From Bacillota bacterium (GTDB taxonomy: Bacteria; Bacillota_A; Clostridia; DSM-8532), in contig JAFADM010000024.1 of assembly GCA_023424865.1 (NCBI GenBank), positions 1 through 25,654 of the forward strand: a stretch of DNA of 25,654 bases, in the 5' to 3' direction. The stretch's first letter is position 1. Every line of letters starts with the position of its first letter. Positions 1 to 9,532 of this stretch are shown here, piece by piece. The position numbers and the translations under genes were made by a program. The notes beneath the pieces are model-generated. The model did not search any database. It saw nothing but the letters and a program-made list of their open reading frames with translations, and was not told the origin of the DNA.

Positions 1-2
1 AT

Positions 3-821
3 TTAGTTGAGGATTTGTTTGCCGAAAGGCGTACACCCGAAGATTTTGCTAAGGAGATGCAAAAAATGAATGAGGGTTTAACAAGTGAAAGCGGAAACGG
101 AAACTGGAAGCTGGTCTGGCAGGATGAATTTGACGGGGAAAACGGTTCCCTGCCTGATCCGGAAAAATGGGTTATGGAGATTGGCAATAATAACGGCTGG
201 GGCAATCAGGAGCTCCAGTACTATACGTCGGAGCCTGCAAACTGCAGGCAGGAAGACGGTATGCTCATCATTGAAGCACTTAAGGAGGAGCGGGAAGGCT
301 TCGACTACACCTCGGCTCGTATTAAAACCCAGGGCTTATTCGATTTCCAGTATGGAAAGGTCGAAATGCGTGCCAGGCTTCCCTATGGTCAGGGCATATG
401 GCCCGCCTTCTGGATGCTGGGCAGCTCCATAAAGGAAGTAGGATGGCCTCAATGCGGAGAAATTGACATTATGGAATTTATTGGAAGGGTACCGGACAAG
501 ATTTTCGGCACGCTTCACGGTCCTGAATACAGCGGGGGAAGGGGGCTTCAGAATTCGGTTCAAAACATTGCCGATTTAAAGGAGGGCTTCCACACCTACG
601 GTATTGAATGGGATAAGGATGCCATTCGATGGTATTTTGACGGGACCCTTTATCACCAGGTCATTCGTGAAAACCTGCCGACCACCTACACCTGGGTGTA
701 TGACGATAAATTCTTTATTCTTCTAAATCTGGCTGTTGGCGGTCTGTGGCCCGAGTATCCCGATGACACCACGGTTCTTCCACAGAGGTATGTCATCGAT
801 TATGTAAGGGTCTATCAATAA
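3..821 (+). CDS. GH16 family beta-glucanase (laminarinase-like), 5'-partial
   Basis: This is a glycoside hydrolase family 16 endo-beta-1,3(-1,4)-glucanase-like domain. Counting from the TTG at 15, the fold starts at about residue 31 (WKLVWQDEFDG). The clan B active site GEIDIMEF is at 148-155, with E149 as likely nucleophile, D151 assisting and E154 as acid/base. The conserved WPAFWMLG strand lies just upstream and the domain closes with YVIDYVRVYQ. The frame is open to the left edge and the TTG at 15 has a GAGG only two bases away, so the real start is probably outside the window. The 25 or so residues before the GH16 fold (for example AERRTPEDFAKEMQKMNEG) resemble the C-terminal helix of ABC sugar-binding proteins, so a binding-protein/GH16 fusion is possible. 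No export signal is visible because the N-terminus is missing. The GH16 assignment is firm; the exact glucan is unknown. Confidence 0.9.
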   Translation, partial: LVEDLFAERRTPEDFAKEMQKMNEGLTSESGNGNWKLVWQDEFDGENGSLPDPEKWVMEIGNNNGWGNQELQYYTSEPANCRQEDGMLIIEALKEEREGFDYTSARIKTQGLFDFQYGKVEMRARLPYGQGIWPAFWMLGSSIKEVGWPQCGEIDIMEFIGRVPDKIFGTLHGPEYSGGRGLQNSVQNIADLKEGFHTYGIEWDKDAIRWYFDGTLYHQVIRENLPTTYTWVYDDKFFILLNLAVGGLWPEYPDDTTVLPQRYVIDYVRVYQ

Positions 822-859
822 GCACAATCCTCTATAATGTATCCTGCTGGTCCTGCCTT

Positions 860-925
860 AAAAAATCACCTTTCCGTTAGAATGGAGTTGTTTAAGCTCC
901 CATGCTAACGGAAAGGTGATTTTTT
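860..925 (+). terminator. Long perfect hairpin terminator after the GH16 gene
   Basis: Arms 860-880 and 905-925 are exact 21-base reverse complements. The 24-base loop can extend the stem (ATGGAG with CTCCCAT, one bulged C). The left arm begins with an A run and the right arm ends in a T run, so it can work as an intrinsic terminator on either strand. The next plus-strand gene starts about 350 bases later. Confidence 0.85.
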
Positions 926-1270
926 AGGCACAAAGGAAAGGGATTTCTCTGATTTTGTACTTGTATTTAACCTGGTTTGAAACCATGAAAATATATGTTG
1001 TAAGAAAATATCTAAGACCTTGAAAATGCAGGCTTGAGCGGACATTATTACTATTCGCCTGCTGAGTTGATGACATGAATGTTAAAGTGATAGTGAGTGG
1101 CTATTATTACTATAAAAGTGGTGTCAAGTTGACAAAATTACTGTAGAGTATGAAGAGAAGCTAGAATGCTATAATTAGGCTAATCATCATACGGAATAAA
1201 TGTAAAGAAGATGATTAGGCGTGAACTATTAGAAAGATAAATAAAAATTTAACTATGAAAGGGAAAAAAT
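926..1270. other. AT-rich intergenic stretch with an 11-bp inverted repeat
   Basis: No coding signal was found. The composition becomes clearly more AT-rich than in the GH16 gene. An inverted repeat of GGCTAATCATC and GATGATTAGGC (1178-1188 and 1210-1220, one mismatch) lies 50-90 bases before the next gene, in its probable 5' leader. A TATAAT at 1170-1175 immediately precedes it but has no convincing -35 element. A TTGACA at 1129-1134 has no -10 at normal spacing. Confidence 0.5.
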
Positions 1271-1873
1271 ATGAATCGTAGAATTGGAATGATTTGTTCT
1301 TGTATAACATTAATCAGTGTTATACTGTTTGCCGTATTTATGCTTTTCGATATGTCATCTGCAGCGTATGCGATATGTATACTGCTGTCTTTCGGGTACA
1401 TTGTAATGGTATCAACGTTTGCTGCTTATGCGGGTAAAGGGGTGGAGGCCGCTAAGTATGCCGGATTTGCCTTTGCTGTTATTTATGGCGTGTTTGTTAT
1501 GCTTGTGTACTACGCGCAAATTACCACACTTGTACAAAGTAATTTAACAGAGCAGGCAGCCCAGTTGCTTGATTATAAGAAATTTGGCTTGTTTTTTAAT
1601 TATGATCTTTTTGGATATGGTATGCTTTCTGTTTCTGCTTTTTTTATTGGGCTTACCATTTTTCCAGAAAACAAAGAGGATAAAATACTGAAGGTTTTGT
1701 TACTCGTTCATGGCATATTTAGCATTGTCTGCTTGATTCCGGTGCTGGGGATATTTAATGCCGAGATGTCAGGTGGAGATTTGATAGGTATAGCAGTATT
1801 AGAGGTTTGGTGTCTCTATTTTATTCCGGTATGCTTTTTAAGCTATCGCTATTTTAAGAGAAAAAGCAATTAA
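1271..1873 (+). CDS. Uncharacterised integral membrane protein
   Basis: This 200-residue protein is almost entirely hydrophobic. Five or six transmembrane segments can be drawn, at roughly 5-26, 30-52, 63-84, 113-133, 140-163 and 172-193. It ends in a basic tail (RYFKRKSN), which suggests a cytoplasmic C-terminus. An A-rich GAAAGGG ribosome site lies about 8 bases before the ATG. No catalytic or transporter motif is visible and I do not recognise the family with confidence. It is followed after 46 bases by the alpha/beta hydrolase gene on the same strand, so the two may be cotranscribed. Both are more AT-rich than the rest of the window, suggesting a shared, possibly foreign, origin. Confidence 0.75.
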   Translation: MNRRIGMICSCITLISVILFAVFMLFDMSSAAYAICILLSFGYIVMVSTFAAYAGKGVEAAKYAGFAFAVIYGVFVMLVYYAQITTLVQSNLTEQAAQLLDYKKFGLFFNYDLFGYGMLSVSAFFIGLTIFPENKEDKILKVLLLVHGIFSIVCLIPVLGIFNAEMSGGDLIGIAVLEVWCLYFIPVCFLSYRYFKRKSN

Positions 1874-1919
1874 ATTTGAACTTGTATTACAGATTATCTA
1901 CATTGTAAGGAGACAAACC

Positions 1920-2891
1920 GTGAAAAAGAAAACAAACTACATTGCTGAATATGTCAATATCAATGGTATTGACCAATTTTTACTGCATTATAATAACATG
2001 AATTCTGAGCTCCCGGTACTTTTGTTTATACATGGCGGGCCGGGAATGTCCGAATCTACCTTTTCCTATGCATTTCAAGAAGGGATCTCCGATTTATACA
2101 CAGTCGTTCATTGGGATCAAAGAGGTGCCGGAAAAACACTATCAAAAAACAAAAATATTTATCCTACTATAGATGAATTGTTAGATGATTTACTCCGAGT
2201 AGTAAACTATTTGAAAGTAAAGTACTGTAAAGAAAAGATAGTTATTTTAGGCCATTCTTTTGGAAGTGTATTGGGAACGTTATATGTATTGAAGCATCCT
2301 GAAGATGTACTATATTACATCGGGGCAGGACAAGTAATCAGTATTACAGAGAATGAAAAGATTGGTTATTTAAAATTAAAGGAACTTATTGTTAACAGAG
2401 ATAATAAAAAAGATTTGAAAAAGCTTAGTAAAATAGGAGATTATCCTGAAAATAATTACAATAAATCAATGATAAAAAAGATTCAGAATATTAGAATTTT
2501 ACAAGGAAAGTATAGAATAGGAATGGACTTTATACCAATATTAAAAACCCTATTCAAGAGCCCCATTTTTCAAATTTCTGATATTTTAAGTATAGTAAAA
2601 GGAATGAGCGATAATAAACATATTTGGGAATATTTGTTTTCCAATAGTTTATATGACGAAACCCTTAATTATAAAATTCCTGTTTATTATATTATTGGAG
2701 AAAGAGACTTTCAGGCGCCAAATACCATAGCCGAAGCGTATTTTAATACAATAAATGCACCCTACAAAGAAATTTTCACGATTAAAGATGCAGGACACTT
2801 TATGATGCTTGACAAGCCAGAAGCATTTGCCGAGACCATGGCTAAAATTTGCAAGATAAAGTGTGAGTGTGACGAGCATAACACGAAGTAA
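1920..2891 (+). CDS. Alpha/beta hydrolase, proline iminopeptidase-like (S33)
   Basis: This is a 323-residue alpha/beta hydrolase. The oxyanion motif HGGPG is at 38-42 and WDQRGAGKT at 65-73, both hallmarks of the proline iminopeptidase group. The nucleophile elbow GHSFGS (111-116) places the catalytic serine at S113; D263 (GERDF) and H293 (AGHFMM) complete the triad. There is no signal peptide, so it is probably cytoplasmic. Many family members cleave N-terminal proline, but others act on lactones or esters, so the substrate is open. The start is GTG, chosen because TAAGGAG lies 7 bases upstream. Codon use is strongly AT-biased, unlike the two-component genes that follow. Confidence 0.85.
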   Translation: MKKKTNYIAEYVNINGIDQFLLHYNNMNSELPVLLFIHGGPGMSESTFSYAFQEGISDLYTVVHWDQRGAGKTLSKNKNIYPTIDELLDDLLRVVNYLKVKYCKEKIVILGHSFGSVLGTLYVLKHPEDVLYYIGAGQVISITENEKIGYLKLKELIVNRDNKKDLKKLSKIGDYPENNYNKSMIKKIQNIRILQGKYRIGMDFIPILKTLFKSPIFQISDILSIVKGMSDNKHIWEYLFSNSLYDETLNYKIPVYYIIGERDFQAPNTIAEAYFNTINAPYKEIFTIKDAGHFMMLDKPEAFAETMAKICKIKCECDEHNTK

Positions 2892-2922
2892 ACAAATTCT
2901 AATTTGCCTAGTGTATGGCGAG

Positions 2923-3063
2923 AGTTCATATCTTCATGAAAATAACCACCAGGCTATTATTTCTACTGAAATATTTCAAGCGGTGCAAATAGAGAAAACG
3001 AAACGCAGCAATGTGAATAAGGGCAAGATGGAACGCAGCGGAAGAATAAAAAGTACACTTCGA
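2923..3063 (+). pseudogene. Probable remnant of a large serine recombinase
   Basis: An open stretch downstream of the hydrolase reads SSYLHENNHQAIISTEIFQA followed by VQIEKTKRSN. This matches the pattern seen after the catalytic region of large serine recombinases (transposon and phage integrases): an E-N-x-H-x-A-I-I-S-x-E-x-F-x-x-V-Q stretch followed by a basic R-S segment. Only about 45 residues are recognisable. The catalytic N-terminal domain, the cysteine-rich zinc ribbon and the coiled coil are absent, and no start or ribosome site belongs to it. It probably records a past insertion that delivered the AT-rich patch. The identification rests on motif memory only. Confidence 0.5.
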
Positions 3064-3161
3064 AAAATTAGCCTAAGTATCACAGCTTGTTCAGATGAGT
3101 TTTTGTTGTGGATACAGAAAGGACATAGAAGTATGTTAACCTATATCCGAGGTGTAAAAAA

Positions 3162-3845
3162 ATGGCTTATCGATTGCTGTTGGTTGAAGATGATTCCCAA
3201 ATAAGAGAAATAATAGAGGACTATTTTACGGAGAAGGAACAGGGCACTTTTCTTGTGGATTGTGCGAAAAACGGTGAAGAGGGTTATGAAAAAGGCATGA
3301 CGGAGGAGTATGATGCGGTGCTGCTGGACATCATGCTGCCCGAGGTAGACGGCTTCACCCTTTGCAGGGAGCTGCGAAGAAAAAGCGATGTGCCCATACT
3401 TTTTGTTACTGCCCGGCAGAAGGAAAATGACAGGCTTTACGGTTATCAGCTCGGCTGTGATGATTATATCTCCAAGCCCTTTTTCCTGCCCGAGCTCTAT
3501 GCCAAGGTAACAGCGCTGGTAAGGCGTTCCAAGGGGATGGTGAGAGAGGAAGAATTAAAGGCTGGGCTCATCCGCTTAAATCCACGCCGGTGCACGGTAT
3601 ATGTAAAAGATGGAGAAGTGCTGCTGGCTCCCAAGGAATACGCAGTGCTAAGGCTTCTGATGGAGAATAAGGGGATCGCTGTTGAACGGGAAACGCTTCT
3701 TCTTAAGGTTTGGGGCTATGATTTCGAGGGCAGCGAAAGGGTTGTGGACAATCATGTAAAGAAGCTCAGAAAGTCTCTGGGTGAAGCCTCGGAGCAAATT
3801 AAAACCCTGATTAAGAGGGGCTATCGACTGGAGGATTCCCTATGA
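3162..3845 (+). CDS. OmpR/PhoB-family response regulator
   Basis: This is a 227-residue two-domain regulator. In the receiver domain (about 3-118) the acidic pocket is E9-D10-D11, the phosphoacceptor is D56 (LLDIMLPE), T83 follows FVTA, and K105 is in SKPF. The C-terminal winged helix (about 130-225) has the usual LAPKEYAVLRLLMENKG entry and a VVDNHVKKLRKSLG recognition helix. It overlaps the sensor kinase gene by four bases (ATGA), so the two are translationally coupled and form one operon. GAGGTG about 8 bases upstream supports this ATG. No transporter or resistance gene lies next to the pair, so the target is unknown; the regulator looks like the VanR/CssR class. Confidence 0.92.
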   Translation: MAYRLLLVEDDSQIREIIEDYFTEKEQGTFLVDCAKNGEEGYEKGMTEEYDAVLLDIMLPEVDGFTLCRELRRKSDVPILFVTARQKENDRLYGYQLGCDDYISKPFFLPELYAKVTALVRRSKGMVREEELKAGLIRLNPRRCTVYVKDGEVLLAPKEYAVLRLLMENKGIAVERETLLLKVWGYDFEGSERVVDNHVKKLRKSLGEASEQIKTLIKRGYRLEDSL

Positions 3846-5596
3846 AGAAAAGCAGCTTAAAAAGTTCTGTCTATCTGCGAAACTTTTTAATACTGGGAGC
3901 TATTTATCTTGTAATGATGCTATGCTTCAGCCTATTCCTCTTTGTGCGGGAAAAAGAAGTGGCAAGTCTTGAGTTCAACACCGTCTCCCTTAACGGGGCT
4001 TATGGCCTGGAATCCATACTTCGGGAAAATACGGGTGATACCGCCCCTTTAACGGATGTGGAAAAAATGCGGAAAAGGCTCGTCGCACAGGTGAATAATC
4101 CGGAGGATAACGGAACGGAGATGGCTGTTTTTACAGGAAGCGGAGAGCTTGTCATTGCCTCCGGCGGTGGTTGGGTTTGCAGCTATACGGAATACACCAA
4201 AGCTGGAATAAACTATATGGGCTATGGCTTGCTTACCCCTGAGGAATGGTTTGATGAAGAAACTGTGGCCGAGCTGGAGAGCTATTTATATGCTAGTCCA
4301 CAGGCACGCGAGCCTGGGGATGTTTCAAATTACGAATTAAATATTGAAGGCTTTTGGGTGGATAATGAAAAAATAATTCCCGAAAAAATCAGGGTTACCA
4401 CCTTTTATGCCCTTTACTTTGACAAGGAGGGAAGGGTGATAACCTCCAGAGGAGAAACAAAACCTACAGCAATATATAAAGCAAATGTTCAAAATACGGA
4501 AAACCTGCCCTATTTTGAACGAGGAAGCGTAAGCTTTGTAAATGGGGCCATTAGGGACAGGGAGAAGGAGCTGCGCCTGCAATCCATAGTAAGCGACTGG
4601 GAAGCAGTCCAAATGAGAATTAAGAATGTGGATCTGTCCGGAATTGAAAGAAGCGTTGGACTAACGTATCGCTACACCGGCCTGAGGCCTTATGAAAAAA
4701 GCTTTAAGCTGGGGGAGGACAGCACGCTCTCCAGCAATTACTGGGTTTATTCCGTCTGTGAGGTGGATTTCCTGGAAAGAATCGGGACGACACTGCTGCT
4801 GCTGTGGAGCGGAAGCCTTATCCCCTTTCTCCTGGCTGCCTTTATTCTCTCCCATCAGTCCTGGCACACCCAAATGAAGAGGAAAGCCATAGAAAATCAG
4901 CGTATTGAAACAGCCAACGCCCTGGCGCACGATCTTAAGACGCCATTAAGCATAATATCCGGCTATGCACAAAATCTGAAGGAAAATATCCATTCGGAAA
5001 AAAGGGATCATTATGCCGCCCAGATTGAGGATAATGTCAGCCGCATGGACGGTATTATAAAGGAGCTTCTGGATCTTTCAAGACTTGAAGCAGGTACGGT
5101 TATGCTAAACGCTGAGGAAGTCGTTCTGGATAAGGTAGGCCTGGAAATTCTGTCCCGGTACAGGACGATATGCAGTGACAGAAAGCTTGAAGTGGGGTTT
5201 GAAAGTGATGAAAATACTTCTTTGACAGCCGACACGAAGCTTATGGAACGGGTTGTAGACAATTTTTTTGTCAATGCCCTGGATTTTACGCCCACTGGCG
5301 GGATAATACAAATGAAGCTGAGCGGCGGCGTGTTTGAGCTTTATAACAGCGGCAGCCACGTGCCCGAGGAAAAGCAGGAGGAAATATGGCAGGCCTATAA
5401 TAAGGCCGATGTTGCCCGCAGCCATACAAAAGGTACGGGCCTGGGATTATCCATAGCCCGTACCATACTTGAATCCTATAATCTGCCCTATGGGGTTAAG
5501 AATACCGAAGACGGCGTTATATTCTGGTTTTGCTACCGGATACCGTCAAAACGGCTTTTCAGCAAAAAGCTGAACCCTGTTCCAAGGATTAATTAA
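3842..5596 (+). CDS. Sensor histidine kinase, partner of the upstream regulator
   Basis: This is a 584-residue membrane kinase. TM1 is at about 14-35 and TM2 at about 315-337. They bracket a large extracytoplasmic region of about 280 residues with no domain I recognise. A HisKA dimerisation helix follows with H363 in ALAHDLKTPLS. The HATPase domain has the N box VVDNFFVNALDF (N474), a weak G1 box (YNSGS, 501-505) and the G2 motif GTGLGLS (531-537). The basic C-terminal tail after about residue 568 is short. No HAMP linker is evident between TM2 and HisKA. The big extracellular domain implies a ligand or envelope-stress signal, which the sequence does not identify. Confidence 0.92.
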   Translation: MKKSSLKSSVYLRNFLILGAIYLVMMLCFSLFLFVREKEVASLEFNTVSLNGAYGLESILRENTGDTAPLTDVEKMRKRLVAQVNNPEDNGTEMAVFTGSGELVIASGGGWVCSYTEYTKAGINYMGYGLLTPEEWFDEETVAELESYLYASPQAREPGDVSNYELNIEGFWVDNEKIIPEKIRVTTFYALYFDKEGRVITSRGETKPTAIYKANVQNTENLPYFERGSVSFVNGAIRDREKELRLQSIVSDWEAVQMRIKNVDLSGIERSVGLTYRYTGLRPYEKSFKLGEDSTLSSNYWVYSVCEVDFLERIGTTLLLLWSGSLIPFLLAAFILSHQSWHTQMKRKAIENQRIETANALAHDLKTPLSIISGYAQNLKENIHSEKRDHYAAQIEDNVSRMDGIIKELLDLSRLEAGTVMLNAEEVVLDKVGLEILSRYRTICSDRKLEVGFESDENTSLTADTKLMERVVDNFFVNALDFTPTGGIIQMKLSGGVFELYNSGSHVPEEKQEEIWQAYNKADVARSHTKGTGLGLSIARTILESYNLPYGVKNTEDGVIFWFCYRIPSKRLFSKKLNPVPRIN

Positions 5597-5620
5597 GAAG
5601 TTATATGCTTTACCGCTTAT

Positions 5621-5681
5621 ACCTGCCGATCCCTGCCGACCCCTGCCGACCCCTACCGACCCCTGCCGAGCCCGGCAGGGG
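5621..5681. repeat. Five 10-bp tandem repeats ending in a GC-rich hairpin
   Basis: The unit CCCTGCCGAC is repeated head to tail from 5621 to 5670 with single-base differences. The last copy pairs exactly with the following CGGCAGGGG (5660-5668 with 5673-5681, four-base loop). Because every copy carries CCTGCCG, the single CGGCAGG arm could pair with any of them. It lies between the convergent kinase and peptidase genes and could act as a terminator, but no T run follows it on either strand. Confidence 0.8.
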
Positions 5682-5709
5682 CGATTCAGGAGGCTTCGCT
5701 TTCAGCCGC

Positions 5710-7707
5710 TCAAATTTGTCCCTTTAAATAGAAATCCATCCAGCCGGAAAGCTCCTTCAGCCGTGTCTCCCTGTGCTCAGGCTTGCCGGAACGGGATAGT
5801 TCATGGTTTTCACCGTGGAAAACACACAGTCGGGTGGGTACGCCATGCATTTTGAGGGCGGTATACATCTGATAGCCCTCCGCTATCCAGCAGCGGTAGT
5901 CCTCGTCGGAATGCATGAACAGGGTGGGGGTTTTAACCTGGGGAGCATATCTCAAAGGAGAAGCATCCCACATCTTTTCATGATTGCCCCAAACATCGGC
6001 ACCCATCTGATCCGGCCCGAAATAAGGGCCGATATCGCTGGTGCAGGTGAAGCTTATCCAGTTGCAGATGCTGCGTTGGGAAACAGCGGCACGGAATTTG
6101 TCCGTATGCCCCACAATCCAGTTTACCATGAAGCCTCCGTAGGAGCCTCCCATAACACCCAGTCTATCCGAATCAATGCCCGGGTACAGGTTCAGCATTT
6201 CATCCGTAAACTGCATGATGTCACCGTAATCAAAGGTGCCATAGCTGCCCCGGACATCCGCAAAAAGGTTGCCCTGGCCGTCGCTTCCCCGAGGATTGCA
6301 GAAAAGCACTACATAGCCTGATTGAACTAAGAATTGCATTTCGTGGAAGTAGATGGAACCAAAAAGGCTTTTGGGGCCGCCATGGATGTTTACCAGGGCA
6401 GGCAGCTTTTTGTCGGGATCGTAATCCGGGGGCAGCATAACCCAGCCGTCAATTTCCCAGCCGTCAGTGTCGGTAAAGGTATGGTGCTGGGGAACAACAG
6501 GCGGATGCTCCCTGAGAAAGGCTTCGTTAAAGCTGCTCAAGGACCTGCAATTGCCTTCGGACAGGTCATAAAGCTCCTGTAATTGCTGGTCCAGGAAGGC
6601 GACAGCCTGTATGGAGGAACCGGCAACATCAAAAAAATCGAAGGAACCGGCATCCGGTGAAAGCCTCTCCAGCTGCAAAGCAGTTAAATCCAGCCTGTAA
6701 AGGCTGCAGAAATACCCCTGCGTGGAAACAAAATAGACGGCATCGTCCTTTACGACAAAGGTTTTCCCGCCGCCCAGACGGCTGTCCGTTCCCACAGGCG
6801 CGCCAACGGTATAATCGTAAGTATAAAGAAGCGTTTCCTCGCCGCCTGATCGGGGAACGGTATAGAAATCATGGTTTTGATTAATGCCGAACTGTTCGCC
6901 CTGGGTCCCGGTAAAAAGGATAAAGTCGCCGTAATAGTCAAACTTGCCAATATCGTATTTGGAATCGAGGAGCTTTTTAATTTCCAGAGTCCGGAGATTT
7001 GTCTCGTAAAGAATATCCCTCTGGCTAAAATCAGGCTGTACATCCTTTACGGTGTAGGCAGCATAGTTACGATCCGGTGAAAGGCGAAGCCCTGATATAT
7101 CCTCGTCGGGCCCGGTTAAGGGCAAAAAAGCCTGATTCTTCTCGGTTAAAAGGAAGAGCCGGGTTCTAAGTCCGTTAATGTAGCCTTGTCCGTTGGACCA
7201 ATAAGGAAGCTCGTCAATGAACAGGTAATCCTTCTCCGCTTTGCGGCGGGTAAGGGCCTCTTCACGTTCAGCGGCAATAAGGGAGCTTAGGCCTGGAAAC
7301 CTGGAATCGTACTCGGCCATTGCCAGATACCTGCCGTTTCCAAGAGGCTCCACATCCTTTATGGCAAGAGGCCAGGAAAAGGCCTCAACGGCTTCCCCGC
7401 CGGATACCCGGATACGGTAGAAGCAGGTCAGAGGCTCGCCCTTTTCCTTGGCCTTTTTGGCAGAGGCGGAACGCGCCGCGCTGAATATAAGGGTATCGTC
7501 ATCCTCCCAAAAAAACAATGTGTCCGAACCTGTCTCTGCCATGCGGAGCATGCCCCGTGCAGGATCCTGTACCCACAGAACCCGGGTATAGCCGTTTTCT
7601 CCGTTTGCCTGAGCCACAATGAGTGCGGACCGTCCGCCTCCGGGAGAAAAACGTAGCCGGGACATAAATTTATAGTTTTTAAAATCGGAAAGTTGGAGCG
7701 TTTTCAA
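5710..7707 (-). CDS. S9-family prolyl oligopeptidase / acylaminoacyl-peptidase-like
   Basis: This is a 665-residue serine peptidase. The N-terminal 400 or so residues form a probable beta-propeller (repeats such as GLRLSPDRNYAAYTV), which normally limits access to short peptides. The C-terminal alpha/beta hydrolase domain has HGGPKSLFGS, then GGSYGGF with the nucleophile S522, D603 in HSDEDYRC and H635 in HGENHE. This arrangement matches the S9C group. No signal peptide is seen, so it is likely cytoplasmic and acts in peptide turnover. The start is TTG, chosen because GGGAGG lies about 10 bases upstream; the next in-frame ATG (residue 15) has no such site. A good minus-strand promoter lies 55-85 bases upstream, so it is probably transcribed alone. 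Confidence 0.93.
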   Translation of the reverse strand: MKTLQLSDFKNYKFMSRLRFSPGGGRSALIVAQANGENGYTRVLWVQDPARGMLRMAETGSDTLFFWEDDDTLIFSAARSASAKKAKEKGEPLTCFYRIRVSGGEAVEAFSWPLAIKDVEPLGNGRYLAMAEYDSRFPGLSSLIAAEREEALTRRKAEKDYLFIDELPYWSNGQGYINGLRTRLFLLTEKNQAFLPLTGPDEDISGLRLSPDRNYAAYTVKDVQPDFSQRDILYETNLRTLEIKKLLDSKYDIGKFDYYGDFILFTGTQGEQFGINQNHDFYTVPRSGGEETLLYTYDYTVGAPVGTDSRLGGGKTFVVKDDAVYFVSTQGYFCSLYRLDLTALQLERLSPDAGSFDFFDVAGSSIQAVAFLDQQLQELYDLSEGNCRSLSSFNEAFLREHPPVVPQHHTFTDTDGWEIDGWVMLPPDYDPDKKLPALVNIHGGPKSLFGSIYFHEMQFLVQSGYVVLFCNPRGSDGQGNLFADVRGSYGTFDYGDIMQFTDEMLNLYPGIDSDRLGVMGGSYGGFMVNWIVGHTDKFRAAVSQRSICNWISFTCTSDIGPYFGPDQMGADVWGNHEKMWDASPLRYAPQVKTPTLFMHSDEDYRCWIAEGYQMYTALKMHGVPTRLCVFHGENHELSRSGKPEHRETRLKELSGWMDFYLKGQI

Positions 7708-7763
7708 ATCAGTGTCCTCCCGTTTACTGTTGATAATATTAAATATGAGCTTTGACTAACTTT

Positions 7764-7793
7764 ATAATAGGCAGTCTGTATTTTTTATGTCAA
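7764..7793 (-). promoter_or_regulatory. Sigma-A-type promoter for the S9 peptidase
   Basis: On the minus strand a consensus TTGACA (7793-7788) is followed after 18 bases by TATTAT (7769-7764). It lies about 57 bases before the TTG start of the peptidase. Confidence 0.7.
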
Positions 7794-7822
7794 CAGTTTT
7801 CGGAAATTAACGGGATTTCTCC

Positions 7823-7908
7823 CTTGAATGATTCGGTTTAATTTACTTCCAGCTTGAACGATTCTGCTTAATTTATTTCCAGCTTGATGGATTCCGATAA
7901 AATCTATG
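7823..7908. repeat. 30-bp tandem repeat, nearly three copies
   Basis: Copies run 7823-7852, 7853-7882 and a partial, more divergent third at 7883-7908. All begin CTTGA and share GATTC; the first two also share TTAATTTA and TTCCAG. The array lies between the gdhA stop codon and the peptidase promoter. No ORF or palindrome explains it. Confidence 0.8.
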
Positions 7909-7953
7909 TCCCTTGCTCTATTTCCTTTAAATTTCGACTACGCAGAGCTTGAA

Positions 7954-9450
<1,497 letters not shown>

Positions 9451-9492
9451 TTAAAAAATTAACTAAAAACACCTAAAAAGACCGTTGAGCTT

Positions 9493-9532
9493 AAAAAACT
9501 TTTTGAAAGATTACATGAACTTCTTTCAAAAA
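9493..9532 (-). terminator. Intrinsic terminator-like hairpin pointing toward gdhA
   Basis: Arms 9500-9510 and 9522-9532 are exact 11-base complements with an 11-base loop. On the minus strand the hairpin is followed by G and six Ts (9499-9493). On the plus strand no T run follows. It would end a leftward transcript before gdhA's own promoter. Confidence 0.6.

Noticed and set aside
1129..1157. TTGACA as a promoter for the membrane-protein gene
   Set aside because: No acceptable -10 hexamer occurs 16-18 bases downstream.
5803..6321. 172-codon plus-strand frame inside the S9 peptidase gene
   Set aside because: It is a mirror of the catalytic-domain coding sequence with no motif or ribosome site of its own.
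5710..7707. Dipeptidyl-peptidase or cephalosporin-esterase function for the S9 protein
   Set aside because: The triad and propeller support only the S9 family. Nothing in the sequence separates oligopeptidase from acylaminoacyl-peptidase, so no finer name is given.
7823..7908. CRISPR array
   Set aside because: The units are directly adjacent with no unique spacers, and no cas gene is in the window. The same holds for the other repeat arrays.
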